Positions 45,319-56,235 of a DNA stretch of 64,000 nucleotides are shown here, in pieces. The DNA comes from Suillus spraguei. Taxonomy: Eukaryota > Basidiomycota > Agaricomycetes > Boletales > Suillaceae. Location of the stretch: assembly GCA_016800925.1 (NCBI GenBank), contig JABCPU010000029.1, forward strand, positions 62,001-126,000. The letters run 5' to 3'. The notes under the pieces are model-generated. The model was given only the letters and a program-made list of their open reading frames with translations. It ran no database searches and was not told the DNA's origin. The position numbers and the translations under genes are program-made. Numbering within the stretch: position 1 is the first letter of the stretch; each line of letters opens with the position of its first letter.

Positions 45319-46862
45319 TGTCATATACTGTACATTCAGGTCTAGATCAAATCCAATCCATGGACATCCAGACACCCAACCTACACATATCTGATCCACC
45401 CATCCAATCCAGTTCACATATCCGATCCACCCATCCACTCCAATCCATATCCATCCGTGTCCATATCTGATCCATGTCCATATCCGATCCGTGTCCATAT
45501 CCGATCCATGTCCATATCTGATCCGAGTTCATATCCGAACTATTCCCATGCACCTGCGCATTACCCCTTTTAGAATATACCTGTGTCTCCGGCTTCTGGG
45601 TATCTCTGTGCTTCCGGTTCTCGGTGATCTCTGCCTCCGTCTTGATAAGTATTTCGTACAAGCTTCATCTCCGAGTTCATAGCCTTATGTCCCGCTGTAC
45701 TTACTAATGTGTTTCTGTATGCTTCAGACATAGCCTCGGACTATCTGTACTTACCCTCCAGCATGCTCCTACAGTATATAAACCTGTAGTACAACTCCTG
45801 CAGACTTTAGTCTGATTCATTGTTCCTACTTCTGTATATTCCTTTGATTACTCTGTATCCTGTTATCATGTCTATATAACTCCATTCCCGTTCTTGCACT
45901 TGGGCTCCGGCCCTTGTAAGCTTCCGAACTCAGGCCTATGGGATCACTCCCTAGGCCGGAGCTTTGATCCTATGTCCTATAATCTTTTCGGACTTCGTCC
46001 ATCTCCATCTATCATCTGTTTCGCCTCCGACTCTACCTTTGGTAGTCTTATACTGTCTGTTTCTATTCCGGACCTTGTCCAGCGTAGTCTATACTATCTC
46101 TACACCATATCCGGACCTACTCCCTTCTAGTAGCCAACACTTCCTATAAGATCCACAGAGCTATGCTCCTCTGATCATCCGATCATCCGCTCCTCCACTC
46201 CTCCACTCCTCTGCTCCTCTGCTCCTCTGCTCCTCTGCTCCTTTGCTCCTCTGCTCCTCCGCTCCTCCGCTCCTCCGCTCCTCCGCTCCTCCGCTCCTCC
46301 GCTCCTCCGCTCCTCCGCTCCTCCGCTCCTCCGCTCCTCCGCTCCTCCGCTCCTCCGCTCCTCCGCTCCTCCGCTCCTCCGCTCCTCCGCTCCTCCGCTC
46401 CTCCGCTCCTCCGCTCCTCCGCTCCTCTGAGCCCTAGTCCTTCGGATCCATCCTATCCTATCCTCTGACATCTATGGATCATCTTTCCCTCCGGAGCTCT
46501 GCTCCTATCCTGCCCTGGACTTTGTCCAGCAGTCCATCCTTCATCTGTTCTACTTGGAGCTTGTTCCAGTAGTGTTACCATTACTCCCTACCTTCCAGAA
46601 ATAGTTCTGGCGCATTCTCGCACTCATCCGGAAGTCCATTGGAGCTCTGTCGAGCTATCCTGCCTTAGAGTTCATCTGGACCCTCCATCTGGACTTCACC
46701 AGAACTCTCCCTTGGACTTCATCCGAAATTAAGGGCACATACTCGGGTAAGGGGCACAGCGTACGAGCTGAGGCCAAGCCCCTTTGACGTTACAACCCTC
46801 CGGTACAACCCCATGTAAGACCAGGACTTCTTACTAATCTCCGGTTTTGCATGGTCGTAACA
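45319..46862 (+). mobile_element. Family-F solo LTR (F1), 1.54 kb, TSD AAGGG
   Basis: TGTCATATACTGTAC to ATGGTCGTAACA, with AAGGG at 45314-45318 and 46863-46867. It is inserted in E integrase after AMFPL. The ends are related to family C, but the LTR is twice as long. It has a TATA-like CAGTATATAAACC near 45771 and the GCTCCTCC minisatellite. Confidence 0.85.
46184..46432. repeat. 8-bp minisatellite, GCTCCTCC
   Basis: About 30 units, nearly perfect from 46250 to 46425 and degenerate (GCTCCTCT, CTCCACTC) on the left. The 8-bp unit keeps all six frames open, so the RSGGAEER-type ORFs across it are artefacts. F3 has only about three degenerate units at the same place (48235-48265). Confidence 0.92.
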
Positions 46863-46930
46863 AAGGGGAAACATAGCAGCCCAACCAGTTTGGTCATTGG
46901 CACAAAAGATTCAGAGATAAACTTCAAGTT
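46863..46930 (-). pseudogene. pol: E pol, short integrase fragment
   Basis: The minus frame reads LEVYL, TGA, IFCANDQTGWAAMFPL, matching family A's LETYLRIHCCNNPEEW. The TGA again replaces an Arg codon. Confidence 0.7.
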
Positions 46931-48458
46931 TGTCATATACCGTGCACTCAGGTCTAGATCTGATCTGATCCATATACATCCAGACATCCAATCCATACAT
47001 ATCCTATCCACCCATATCTGATCCATGTTCATATCCGACCCAGTCCATCTGTCTGATCTGATCTACCCATACAATCCATGTCCATATCTGATCTGTGTCC
47101 ATATCTAATCTGTGCTCATTTTCAAAACTATTCCTGCATACCTGCGCATTACCTCTTTTAGATTATACCTGTGCTTCTGGCTTTCGGTTATCTCTACCTC
47201 CATCTTGATAAAATATTTCATACAAGTTTCATTTCCGAGTTCATAGCCTTATGTTCTGTTGTAATTACTAACTTGTTTCCACATACTTCAGACATAGCCT
47301 TGAACTATCTTTACTTACCTTCCAGCATGTTACCTACAGTATATAAACTTGTAGTACAACTCCTGCAGATGTCATATACCGTACATTCAGGTCTAGATCA
47401 GATCCGATCCATGGACATCCAGGCACCCAATCTATACATCCCAGTCCACCCATCCAATCCAGTTCACATATCCAATCCACCCATCCACTCCAATTCCATA
47501 TGCATCCATATGCAATCCATATCCATATCCGACCAAATCAATCTGTCTGATCTCATCCACCCATCCGATCAGTGTCCATATCCAATCCATGTCCATATCC
47601 AATCCATGCTTGTATCTGAAACTATTCCCACACACCTGTGCATTACTCCTTTTAGGTTATACCTGTGTCCAGCTTTCGGTTATCTTGACTTCCATCTTGA
47701 TAAGATATTTCGTACAAAGTCTTATTTTTGAGTTTATAGCCTTGTGTTCCATTGTACTTACTAATGTGTTCTGTGTGCCTCAGACATAGCCTTGGACTAT
47801 CCTTACTTGCCTTCCAGCATGCTACCTACAGTATATAAACTTGTAGTACAACTCCTGCAGACCTCAGTCTGATCATTGCTTTCCTACTTCTGTATATTCC
47901 TTTGACTTCTGTATCTTGTTACCATGTCTATATAAATCTGTTTATGTTCTTGCACTTGGGCTCTGGCCCTTGTAAGCTTCCAACTCAAACCTATTGGATC
48001 ATTCCCTAGGCCAGAGCTTTGATCCTATGTCCTATATCCTTTTCGGACTTCATTCATTTCCTGTCTCTCATCTGTTTCACCTCCGACTCTACCTTTGGTA
48101 GTCTTATCCTGTCTGTTTATATTCCGGACCTTGGCTGGAGTAGTCTATACTATCTCTACACCATATCCAGACCTACTCCTTTCTAGTAGTCAACACCTCC
48201 CCTAAGATCCATAGAGCTATGCTCATCCGATCATCCGCCCCTCCGCTCTTCTGCTCCTCCGAGCTCCAGACCTTCGGACCTCTGGTCCTCCAGATCTATC
48301 CTATCCTACCCTCCAACATCTATGGATTATTTTTCCCTCCAGAGCTCTGCTCCTATCCTGCCCTGGACTTTGTCCAGGAGTCTATCTTTCATCCATTCTA
48401 CTTGGAATTTGTTACAATAGTCTTACCATTACTCCCTATCCTCCAGAAATAGTTCTGG
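46931..48458 (+). mobile_element. Family-F LTRs F2 (46931-47369) interrupted by F3 (47370-48458)
   Basis: F2 starts TGTCATATACCGTGC after AAGTT and breaks off at CTCCTGCAGA, where F3 starts TGTCATATACCGTAC. F3 runs through the TATA region, the GCTCCTCC remnant and the sequence AGAAATAGTTCTGG, where a B LTR interrupts it. The right ends of both are lost, so target duplications cannot be completed. Confidence 0.72.
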
Positions 48459-48808
48459 TGTAGCGAACAAAGTCACGCTGACCATGAAAGTGCCGTTTTA
48501 CACAAGCGTCTCATTACTGTCTACAGTGGCTACTGAGAAACCCCCTATAGCAAGCATTGGCCTTTTCACTTTGCCGGTACTGTTTTTGCTCCGTGGATCC
48601 TTGCCCCTTACCAAATCTTGCTACCAATGTCCTCCTGTCCATTCCATTTCCGTCTAGATCCATTGGTGCATAGCATATTCATTTCCACCATTACTAAAGC
48701 TATGGCAAGACTTACATTACCTTCCGTGATGCCACTTGCTCACTGCATGCCTCTTTACTAAAATCATGTAGTACATCTTTATTTTGCTACCATTCTCACT
48801 ATGTATTA
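48459..48808 (+). mobile_element. Partial family-B LTR (B1 type)
   Basis: It starts TGTAGCGAACAAAGTC after CTGG (48455-48458) and follows B1 to about TATGTATT, then stops. The remaining two thirds are deleted. Confidence 0.75.
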
Positions 48809-48826
48809 CATTCAAAGATTCTGAGT

Positions 48827-49621
48827 TCAAGTGTAAGGCTAAGGAGTGCTTAGACTTAGAGACAATTCAGACAACTAGGGATTGGAGGTCCTTAGTGAAG
48901 GATAATCCAGGTAGAACCCAGTAAGATTAAAGTGGAGAAATACAAGTGTAATACACTATGCTTAAATAGGGTCATATGTGCACACAGACCATGTAATCAT
49001 GAGAATGTAGCTGCATATCCTAAAGAGGAAGGCATTTATGTAATACAGACATGTTGAGACGTGTGAGTCATGAGTCAGAGGTTTAGCATATGTGTATGCT
49101 AAACTGATCAAGAAATAGAACAAGGGAAATTGAATAGGGATACATATGATTGTAACAACAACAGTGAAAAGACACTGACAGTCACTGGGAAGTTCTACAA
49201 CACTCAAAAGAGAGTGAGGTGATTGACTAAGGAATGTGTTCCTTAGATGATCAAGAGTTTGTCATACAAGACTGAGGTCAAGTACAAGATCAAGAATAGA
49301 GACTAAGTTTGAGGAGTGCTCAAACTTAGAGATGATTCAGATGACTAAGGATTGGAGGTCCTTAGCAAAGAGGAATCCAGGGAAAACCTGGTAAAATTAA
49401 AGTGAGGAATACAAGTGTAATACACTATGCTTAAATAAGGTTGTATGTGCGCACAGACCATGTAGTCGTGAGAATGTAGCTGCATATCCTAATAAGGAAG
49501 GCATATGTAATACAGACATGTTGAGACATATGAGTCAGAGGTTTAGCATATGTGCATGCTAAACTAAGTAAGAGACAAGAAAGAAGAAAATGAATAGGGG
49601 TATATATGATTGATTATAACA
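48827..49621 (-). repeat. Two diverged family-A-like LTRs in tandem
   Basis: 48827-49157 (ends GATTGTAACA) and 49158-49621 (ends GATTATAACA) are both in the reverse A orientation and share AGGTTTAGCATATGTG and AAGGCTAAGGAGTGC-type blocks. The first lacks its outer end. Both are older than the other A copies in the window. Confidence 0.68.
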
Positions 49622-49856
49622 TTCTCCTTAGAACGAGTCATTCAAGTAAAGCAGTAGATTGCAGACCCTGGTCTGCATATGTCAAGTTAAAGAAATAGGA
49701 ACTCAAGATGGTATCTGAATATATAAGGGAATTGAAGCGGATATAGAATATTGGAGCAGAGATTAAATAATGAAGATCCAATGAGAAAAAGATAAAGGAA
49801 TTGTACAATACAAGGTTATGGAATGTAATGGAAGAAGTAAAAATAGAACTGTAACA

Positions 49857-50036
49857 GTATCACTTACAAGTTCCCTCTGAATCCCACCATCAAGCTCCTC
49901 CATTGCACTCTTGAAAGCATGACTTGCCATAGTACCATTTGAATATGTGTGATTTGGAGCATCGCAGAAAGTCTCAATGGTCTCAGCCAACCACACCTGT
50001 ATTGTTGCCATTGCTGATGGCAGCAGATATGGTCTC
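49857..50036 (-). pseudogene. 5' remnant of the second BAR-domain gene copy
   Basis: The minus frame has WLAETIETFCDAPN and TMASHAFKSAMEELDGGIQRELVSDT, equivalent to exon 5 of the gene at 54612-55820. Homology ends near 50020, so the first four exons were never copied or are lost. It joins to the piece at 33569-34370 across element E. Confidence 0.82.
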
Positions 50037-50050
50037 ATAATAACTCATCA

Positions 50051-50751
50051 TTAATATATACAATGAATTGTTGAGATAATAAAGTTATGTTGACTTACTC
50101 TTACTATGGTGGCTATTATGGTGACACCAGGAATTAGGTCCAGGAACACTGTATACCCTTCACTGGATACAATGCTGTTCAAATGCATCACGCACAGGTG
50201 GTCCATGAATTCACGTATATGACCTCTAATTGTGCTGACAGGGGGCATGATCTCCGAGATACTTCATGTGAATGTCCAATTTGGTCCAAAAACCAGAAAA
50301 GTCTCAAGTATTTGTCTTGCAATTCAAGTTCATCATCACTGAGACCTGAGTGATCTCCGTTTGATGAGGTGAAAAAGCGTGTTGTGTTGCCTTCATTTTC
50401 AATACAGCCAACATAAACAGGTGGACCCGGTTCGGCCAGGCGATACTCCAGTACTTTATGCCGACTGTGGGAGGTGCACATCCAAAGACAAATGCAACAT
50501 GGGTTGAACCGCGCATGCTTAATATCTATCCGCGCCACATGGTCTTCTCGCCGACTAGTATAGGTTGTGTGGGAGAGTTGAAGTGCGTATTGGTCTGGAG
50601 GGTCTGCTGACAGAATCCAGATGAACAACATTATCAAGGGCATTAACCCATTAAGCCTTGCATTTTCACCAAGTTGAGTTCGGGAAATAATGCGAGTGTG
50701 ATGACCAAGCTCATTGTAATCATGCTTATAGAACGAGTGTTGCATAGTCAA
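50051..50751 (-). pseudogene. Conserved-looking hypothetical gene with frame break
   Basis: From ATG 50751: MTMQHSFYKHDYNELGHHTR, YTSRREDHVARIDIKHARFN, CCICLWMCTSHSRHKVLEYR, PVYVGCIENEGNTTRFFTSS, then a helical segment. After HSHEVS the frame changes near 50250 to IMPPVSTIRGHIREFMDHLC and SEGYTVFLDLIPG. The composition (Cys/His/Trp-rich, no repeats) is that of a real protein, but I recognise no domain. It may be a relic of an older transposon or a host gene. Confidence 0.4.
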
Positions 50752-50973
50752 AGTAGAAAGCTACCTCTGCAACCTACTGTACATGATATAGATACCCCAC
50801 ATACCATGATCACGATTCCTCTGCTACCATGTTAGTCTGTCAGAAATCCGAGATGATAGTGACAACGGACCTATCCCAGTCAAGTCCGTCAACATCTCAG
50901 GTGTACGCGGGAAGCGCGGGACAATGCGGCAGGGAAATCTTTCTGGATGACTGAAATGACAAGATATTCGATA
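50752..50973. other. Intergenic, nothing recognised
   Basis: A 222-bp gap between two minus-strand genes. It includes the 3' flank of the P450. Confidence 0.4.
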
Positions 50974-53099
50974 TTAGCAAGCTAGTCCGGGATACAAATG
51001 AGACTCTACAAACATAGCGAGTCCAGTGGTGAACTTTGGAATGACTGGGATGTCCATGCCTTTATCATCAACAGCCTTCTGGATCGAGAAAACGGCCAGG
51101 AAGCTTGCCATCGCGATCCAGAGTGATGCGTCTGCGAGATGTCGTCCCACACTGACCAACGGCCTTCAATAGAGAGTAAAAAAGCACCAAACACATGCTC
51201 ACCATATCCGGCGACCCAAGCCAAAGCCTAAATCCATCGTGTCGCTGGTGAGGGACCCATCATCATAGAGAAATCGTTCGGGCTTGAATTCGTCAGGACT
51301 GGGGTACTTCGTTTCATCATGTGTCATCGCCCTGAATCACTGGTCATTTCGTGCGGATTCAATATAAAAATATTGCAGGCTTTCCATGTATTTTTAAATA
51401 CAACAATCCCTGATAATCTGGGTCTTTAGCTACCTTCGGTAGAAGAGTATGATACCGACCTTTGGGGATGAAATAACCTTTGTAGGTGTCACTAGTTGTT
51501 GTTGTGCTCGCAATGGCTTGGTATATTATCAACGAGGCGTAAAATTGGTGCTATAATGGACAGACCCAATGGTACCACAGGCCACCACCTGAATGTTTCA
51601 CGGAAAATGGCCTCCACGTAAGGCAACGCAGGCCTATCGTCAAATCCCGGGAGTCTATCTCTGCCGACGACTCGGTTAATCTCCGCGTGCGCTTTGGATT
51701 GTACTTCGGGGTGGAGTACCATAGCAAGAAGGAATACAAGTAATGTGGAAGAAGTCTGAACCGATGCCAAAATGATTACTATGTCAAGCACAAACCAAAG
51801 TGATGAATACCGTTTCAGACCCCCCTTAGGACAAAACAAAGTAAGTGAGCATCGAGAAGTACAGTTCTGGACCATGAGTACCTGCAAATGCAATGACAGC
51901 AGCCTCTTTAGCTGCAGTTGTAATGACAATATCGTCCTCGTTGGAAAGTTTCATCCTATTCAAAATCTCGGTCAGAAAGCATGGTACCGCGTCGCCGGTG
52001 GACTGCATGTTATTCGTCAGTTCACTGTACCAATATGGATGAGGCAATTCACCATCCTCTCTTTGACATATTGAAAGGGTATCTCCTTCGCATCATGGGC
52101 TGCCATCAGACATTCCACCGATGCTCGCTTGAATGTGGCACCAGGAAGCCAGCTAGGTAGCTTCAAAACTAGAATGGCCATTGAGATGTGACTACAAGCT
52201 ATCATTCGGATGTGTGAACTTACGGAAAGGAAATGTCTCCATTATCACAGTAGCACCTGGCGTCAACGCTTCCGTTACCAGTTCCATATACCTTTCCATG
52301 GCGTGGAAGATGGTATCATCCTTGGCTTTCACTTCGTAACCATACACAGTAGATAATATACACGAGGCACTGAACCTGGTGAAGATCAGCCTCAGGAGTG
52401 GACCAGCAAGACCGTTGTGACTAACATCTGAACATGTCTTGTATAATTGCCTGGGTCTTGTAGAAGGCTAGACAGCATTTTGTGGGCAGCACGGAGTTGC
52501 AAAGCGTGATAAGTAGGTATCTTAGCTTGACAAAATGATTGGTGAAGCATGCGTCGGTGCAGGCGCCACCTCCTGGATATCAGTAACACCGATGTAACCT
52601 ATAACAATAGCTTACCTATCTCCATATGGCAGGAGCGCTATGCTGAAGTCCACCGCGAAGCTGACAACCCCCTCGTGATCGATGCTTAGTAATGCTCAAA
52701 GACGTAACTTACGGTTCGTAGACAATCGACTGGGGTCTATCCGAATATATAGTAGATCGCCCCTCAAAAAGGTCTTTAGCGACTTCCTCAGAATTTATCA
52801 CGATGACAGGCTTGTTGAGCAGACGAGCATACATGATATCGCCTGGAAAAAAAATGAATTAATGAGGAAAAAATCTCCGTGGAGATGTGCAAACCATATG
52901 TAGATCTCCAGGAATTGAAGGTCAGCCAAGGTCGAGCGGCATCAAGACTGAGAATATTCCCCAGCATTGGGAGGGGGGTAGGACCAGGCGGCAAGGGAGG
53001 ACGTGAACGATCACTGAGCCAATATTTTCGACAACAGGTTAAAAAAGTCAGCGCCAGGACTGATATGGCCAAGTAAAGGCCAGGTCTGTCGTCGAACAT
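50974..53099 (-). pseudogene. Cytochrome P450 monooxygenase, multi-exon, with decay signs
   Basis: The start at 53099 gives MFDDRPGLYLAISVLALTF, a membrane anchor, then the Pro hinge RPPLPPGPTPLPMLGN. Clear exons are 53099-52895, 52842-52713 (DIMYARLLNKPVIVINSEEV), 52660-52616 and from 52572 (DRWRLHRRMLHQSF, C-helix W-R). Later come the I-helix region ([20 protein letters not shown]), the ExxR helix ([11 protein letters not shown]), the PERF-type segment (DEFKPERFLYDDG) and the heme loop FGLGRRICVGRH, whose Cys codon is split by an intron. The stop is at 50974. It would be an ER-bound haem monooxygenase; the substrate is unknown. Odd points are a frame change near 52430, a GA instead of GT donor at 51384-51383, and no acidic residue in the I-helix motif. 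It may be newly inactivated. Confidence 0.75.
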
Positions 53100-53144
53100 C
53101 GTTAGATGGGTCTGGTTGTCTATTGGGTACCTAAAGGAAGGCAT

Positions 53145-54470
53145 TGAGTCTAGTATTTATAGCACCCTGTGGCTGCCATTATCATGAGGGTCTCATTCGG
53201 CTCCTTCAGCCCTGAGCAAACACATTGAGTCCGAACATCCTCACGGCATTGACAACAAAAAGACCCCTGGCAGGCTCTACCCAACAGGAAAACAGAGACA
53301 TGACAAGGAAAACATCGAAGGGAGAGCAAAGGAGGTCAAGGGGAGGGAGGAGAGAGTAGGGGCACAGGAAGATTGGGGGGATGGGTGAGAAGAAACTTGA
53401 AGAGGACGGGAAGGGTCTGAGTAGGCAGGTTGAGTGACGAGTGGAGGAGGATGAGGAGTGAGGAAATTTGGAAGGGTTGTATCATATATATCGAATCAAC
53501 ATCATCATGATGGACACCAACCGGATGCATAGGACAGCTCACAGACTCAAAGCACCACGTCTTAATAGTTGTGCTCCCGCTTTGAACACCATGACATGCT
53601 TCGAAAGACGTCGGTCACTAGTAGTGGCCGTATGAGCTTCGCTATGTAAAACAATTTTGCGCCAGAAGCACCGCCAGATTTGCAAAGGACCTTCGACATC
53701 ATCAAGGTGGCAGTAAAGTTTGAAGCAAGTTTCATAGAAATCAATTGAATACATATAGTAGTCTGAATCCGACTAACGAAAGACCATAAGTATGGCTGAA
53801 GGTCAAGCCTTAATCGACACTAATACATACCGTTATATACCAAGTCTCGACGATACCTGCAAGTACTACCGGGAGCTCGCCTGGGGTCTTTTCATTGTGA
53901 ATGCCGTGAGGCTGTTCGAATTTCTTGCAGTTCAAAGGAGCCAAGTAAGGTTACCTGTCACTATCATTAAGGTTATGCATCCGTGGGAAGTAATAGACAA
54001 TCGTAATGTTTTCTTGAACTTATGCAGACCATTCATTGACTCGTATCTTTGCAAAAACATGTACTACCACTGACCAACTTGCACTCTGTATTTCCGTCAT
54101 AGCTCGATTATTGTTTAGAACGCAAACATTGATAATTCAAACTGAAGAGTAAACAACTTGAAGGTCCCTGCCGACGAAGTCCGGCCCTTACTTCTAGTCC
54201 GGCATGGATAGCACCATTAGCAAAGAGACAAATAAATTCCGTCTTCGGCTTTAGTAATAAAAATTCTATGAAAGCCTTATGTAGCTAGACTCGTGATCTA
54301 TGAGGCAAACCATCGATACCGACTGCCTTAAGGCGAACAATCGGAGAGGGATGGTTAATTGTGCTAGGTAATATATTGTAGAATATATTATAGATAGATA
54401 AATATACAACATACACAAGGTCTCCGTATACGAGTGTGCTGAACGCGAATGTGGACACTTAATGCAGGTG
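53145..54470. other. Intergenic region without a supported gene
   Basis: It contains the P450 upstream region, a purine-rich tract (53290-53470) and an isolated 93-codon plus-strand ORF (53792-54073, YYRELAWGLFIVNAVRLFEF). The ORF has one hydrophobic stretch and no recognisable family, and I do not call it a gene. Confidence 0.35.
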
Positions 54471-54611
54471 AGGTCACTAATGATACACCGTCACGGAATG
54501 ATGCAGCGTTACGAGGGTTCTACACGCATTAATACTGTCATGTCGTCTGCAGGCAAAATCTACTTGAATAGTAGGTAGTATACATGGTATACACAAGACG
54601 GTGTGAAGGGA

Positions 54612-55820
54612 TCAATTTGCCCCGCAGATAGATAGTTCTCTCATTTCTTGTAAGACCGCCTCGACCTAACCACCACCAATAAGCAAAGAACGCACACGTA
54701 ACAGTTTTCCCTACCTGAGCATCCAGCTGACCTGCAGCATAATCATCCCGTACATTGTCCGCAAAATACCTTATCACAACATAAGCCAGATCCCCACCCA
54801 TCATTCCCAAACCCGAAACTCACCTCTGTACAGCGCTCATTTTCTCATATCCCTCTTCAGCAAACTTACATTGCATGCGAATCATAGCCTCAAAACTAGG
54901 ATCAAAATACGGTATGCGCAGATCCAAGAGCTGCGGGAGCTCTGAGATGAGTTGATCGTTCATGAGCTCGAAAACCTCCTTCGTTTCGTCATGTTCTTGT
55001 TGTGCTTTTGGAAGCTTTGTAGGGTCTTCACTTGGTTTCTCGATCGTCTTTCGTAGTTTGCTACGCGCAGCATCAAAGTCCAGGAGCTGAAAAGCTGTTT
55101 AGACGAATCGCTTGGTGCCTCCGATCGATGGCAGAAAGTATCACCTTCTTGTTCCGTTTTGCGATATGCTCGTTCACGACGGGGAAGTACGCGTTCATCT
55201 TCCGAGGGGTTCCATGATGGTTGTACGATAAGGACCTTCCTGTAGAAGATAGTAAATAAATGGAATCAGCAGAATCAAGTATCACTCGCAAGTTCCCTCT
55301 GAATCCCACCATCAAGCTCCTCCACTGCGCTCTTGAAGGCGTGACTTGCCATAGCACCATCTGATGTACGATCTGCAGCGCCGTAGAAAGTCTCGATGGT
55401 CTCAGCCAACCGCGCCTGAGTGGTTGTCATTGCTGTGGCACTATTTGAGCATGTTGCATGGCACAATGAGGCCAGATAACTTACAGCGCATGGCATCCTG
55501 GTATTGTTTGGCGTCCCTCTGCAACGCCTGACACTCCTTCTCGAAGCTGGACCAAGTCAAATGACAAGGAGACGGACTGCGGATGCACGTACGCTCTGTA
55601 CTTGGACTCTTCATCTGCAAATTCACGGTCTATTGTGCGTTCGATCTGTCCTGTCTTTTGTAAGACCTGAGCGGTTAAAACGAGTCATGGGGAGCTCCGT
55701 GTAGGATCGAAGATGTGTTCCTACCGTGGTACCCGCCCTATTCAGTGACTTCTTGAACCTAGTGGATATCAGACCTCAGTGAACTACATCGAAGTAGGAA
55801 ACAGACCCTGTCCAGCTCAT
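54612..55820 (-). CDS. RVS161: RVS161/Hob3-like BAR-domain protein, 265 aa, nine exons
   Basis: Exons 55820-55807, 55758-55725, 55666-55593, 55546-55485, 55432-55286, 55239-55145, 55086-54824, 54769-54715 and 54665-54612 total 798 bp. The protein starts MSWTGFKKSLNRAGTT and contains KDAKQYQDAM-type and MASHAFKSAVEELDGGIQRE helices, then MNAYFPVVNEHIAKRNKK, LLDFDAARSKLRKTIEKPSE, LPQLLDLRIPYFDPSFEAM and EEGYEKMSAVQRYFADNVRD. It has no SH3 domain, so it matches Rvs161-type and not Rvs167-type proteins in size and layout. The family dimerises, bends membrane and acts in endocytosis and cell polarity. Exon 6 has lost one base (CTCGGAAGATG), and frame is kept only if splicing uses the CAG acceptor at 55239, altering about 13 residues where relatives have PYRTT...EPLGK. 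Function is therefore uncertain. Confidence 0.8.
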
Positions 55821-56235
55821 GGCACTTAGTGATATCACCCCGAAGAGGTTGTTGGAATGACAAGTGATGTTGAATCTTTGATCAAGCTGGCGACTCCCGT
55901 CTGGGCCCAGCAATGGCTTACGTAAATCACACGATGACGTTGTGCAATGTGCACTTTGTAGGTGGCAATCAAAGACAAATGACATACAGCATATAGAACA
56001 TGGGACAACTGCAGGACATGAAGGGATAAACTCGAGAAAAAACATCAAACCTTACAAGTACCAGGTTTCCACCCTATTTCGCGATGCGTTCCTCCAAGGG
56101 CCTCGGCGGTAATGGCTGCTGTGGTCGACCTCGGCCACCGACACCGCCTCTTCCTCTCCCAATATTACCTTTACTGCGTCCCCAACCGCGATTTGTGTTT
56201 CCACGTCCTCCTGGAGTCTATAAAGTTGTTAGCTC

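Larger units (their letters stand above)
34371..49856 (-). mobile_element. Family-E chromovirus remnant, 15.5-kb nest, TSD GTATC
   Basis: The outer ends are TGTTATGCTTGG (34371) and GAACTGTAACA (49856), with GTATC at 34366-34370 and 49857-49861. The left LTR is 34371-34650. The right LTR survives only as 49622-49856. The sequence CATTAAAATGGGAGTAA (sense, 34651-34667) is the polypurine tract, so the element is minus-strand and related to family A. Pol survives at 34811-35161, 45129-45318 and 46863-46930. Everything between RT and the 5' LTR is deleted or replaced by other insertions (C2, F1-F3, B, A-like LTRs). Confidence 0.85.

Noticed and set aside
46175..46471. Open frames reading RSGGAEER repeats
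   Set aside because: They result from an 8-bp tandem repeat, which lacks stops in any frame. There is no other coding sign.
53792..54073. 93-codon plus-strand ORF with a hydrophobic stretch
   Set aside because: No family resemblance, no splice context and no second copy. The length is within chance for this composition.
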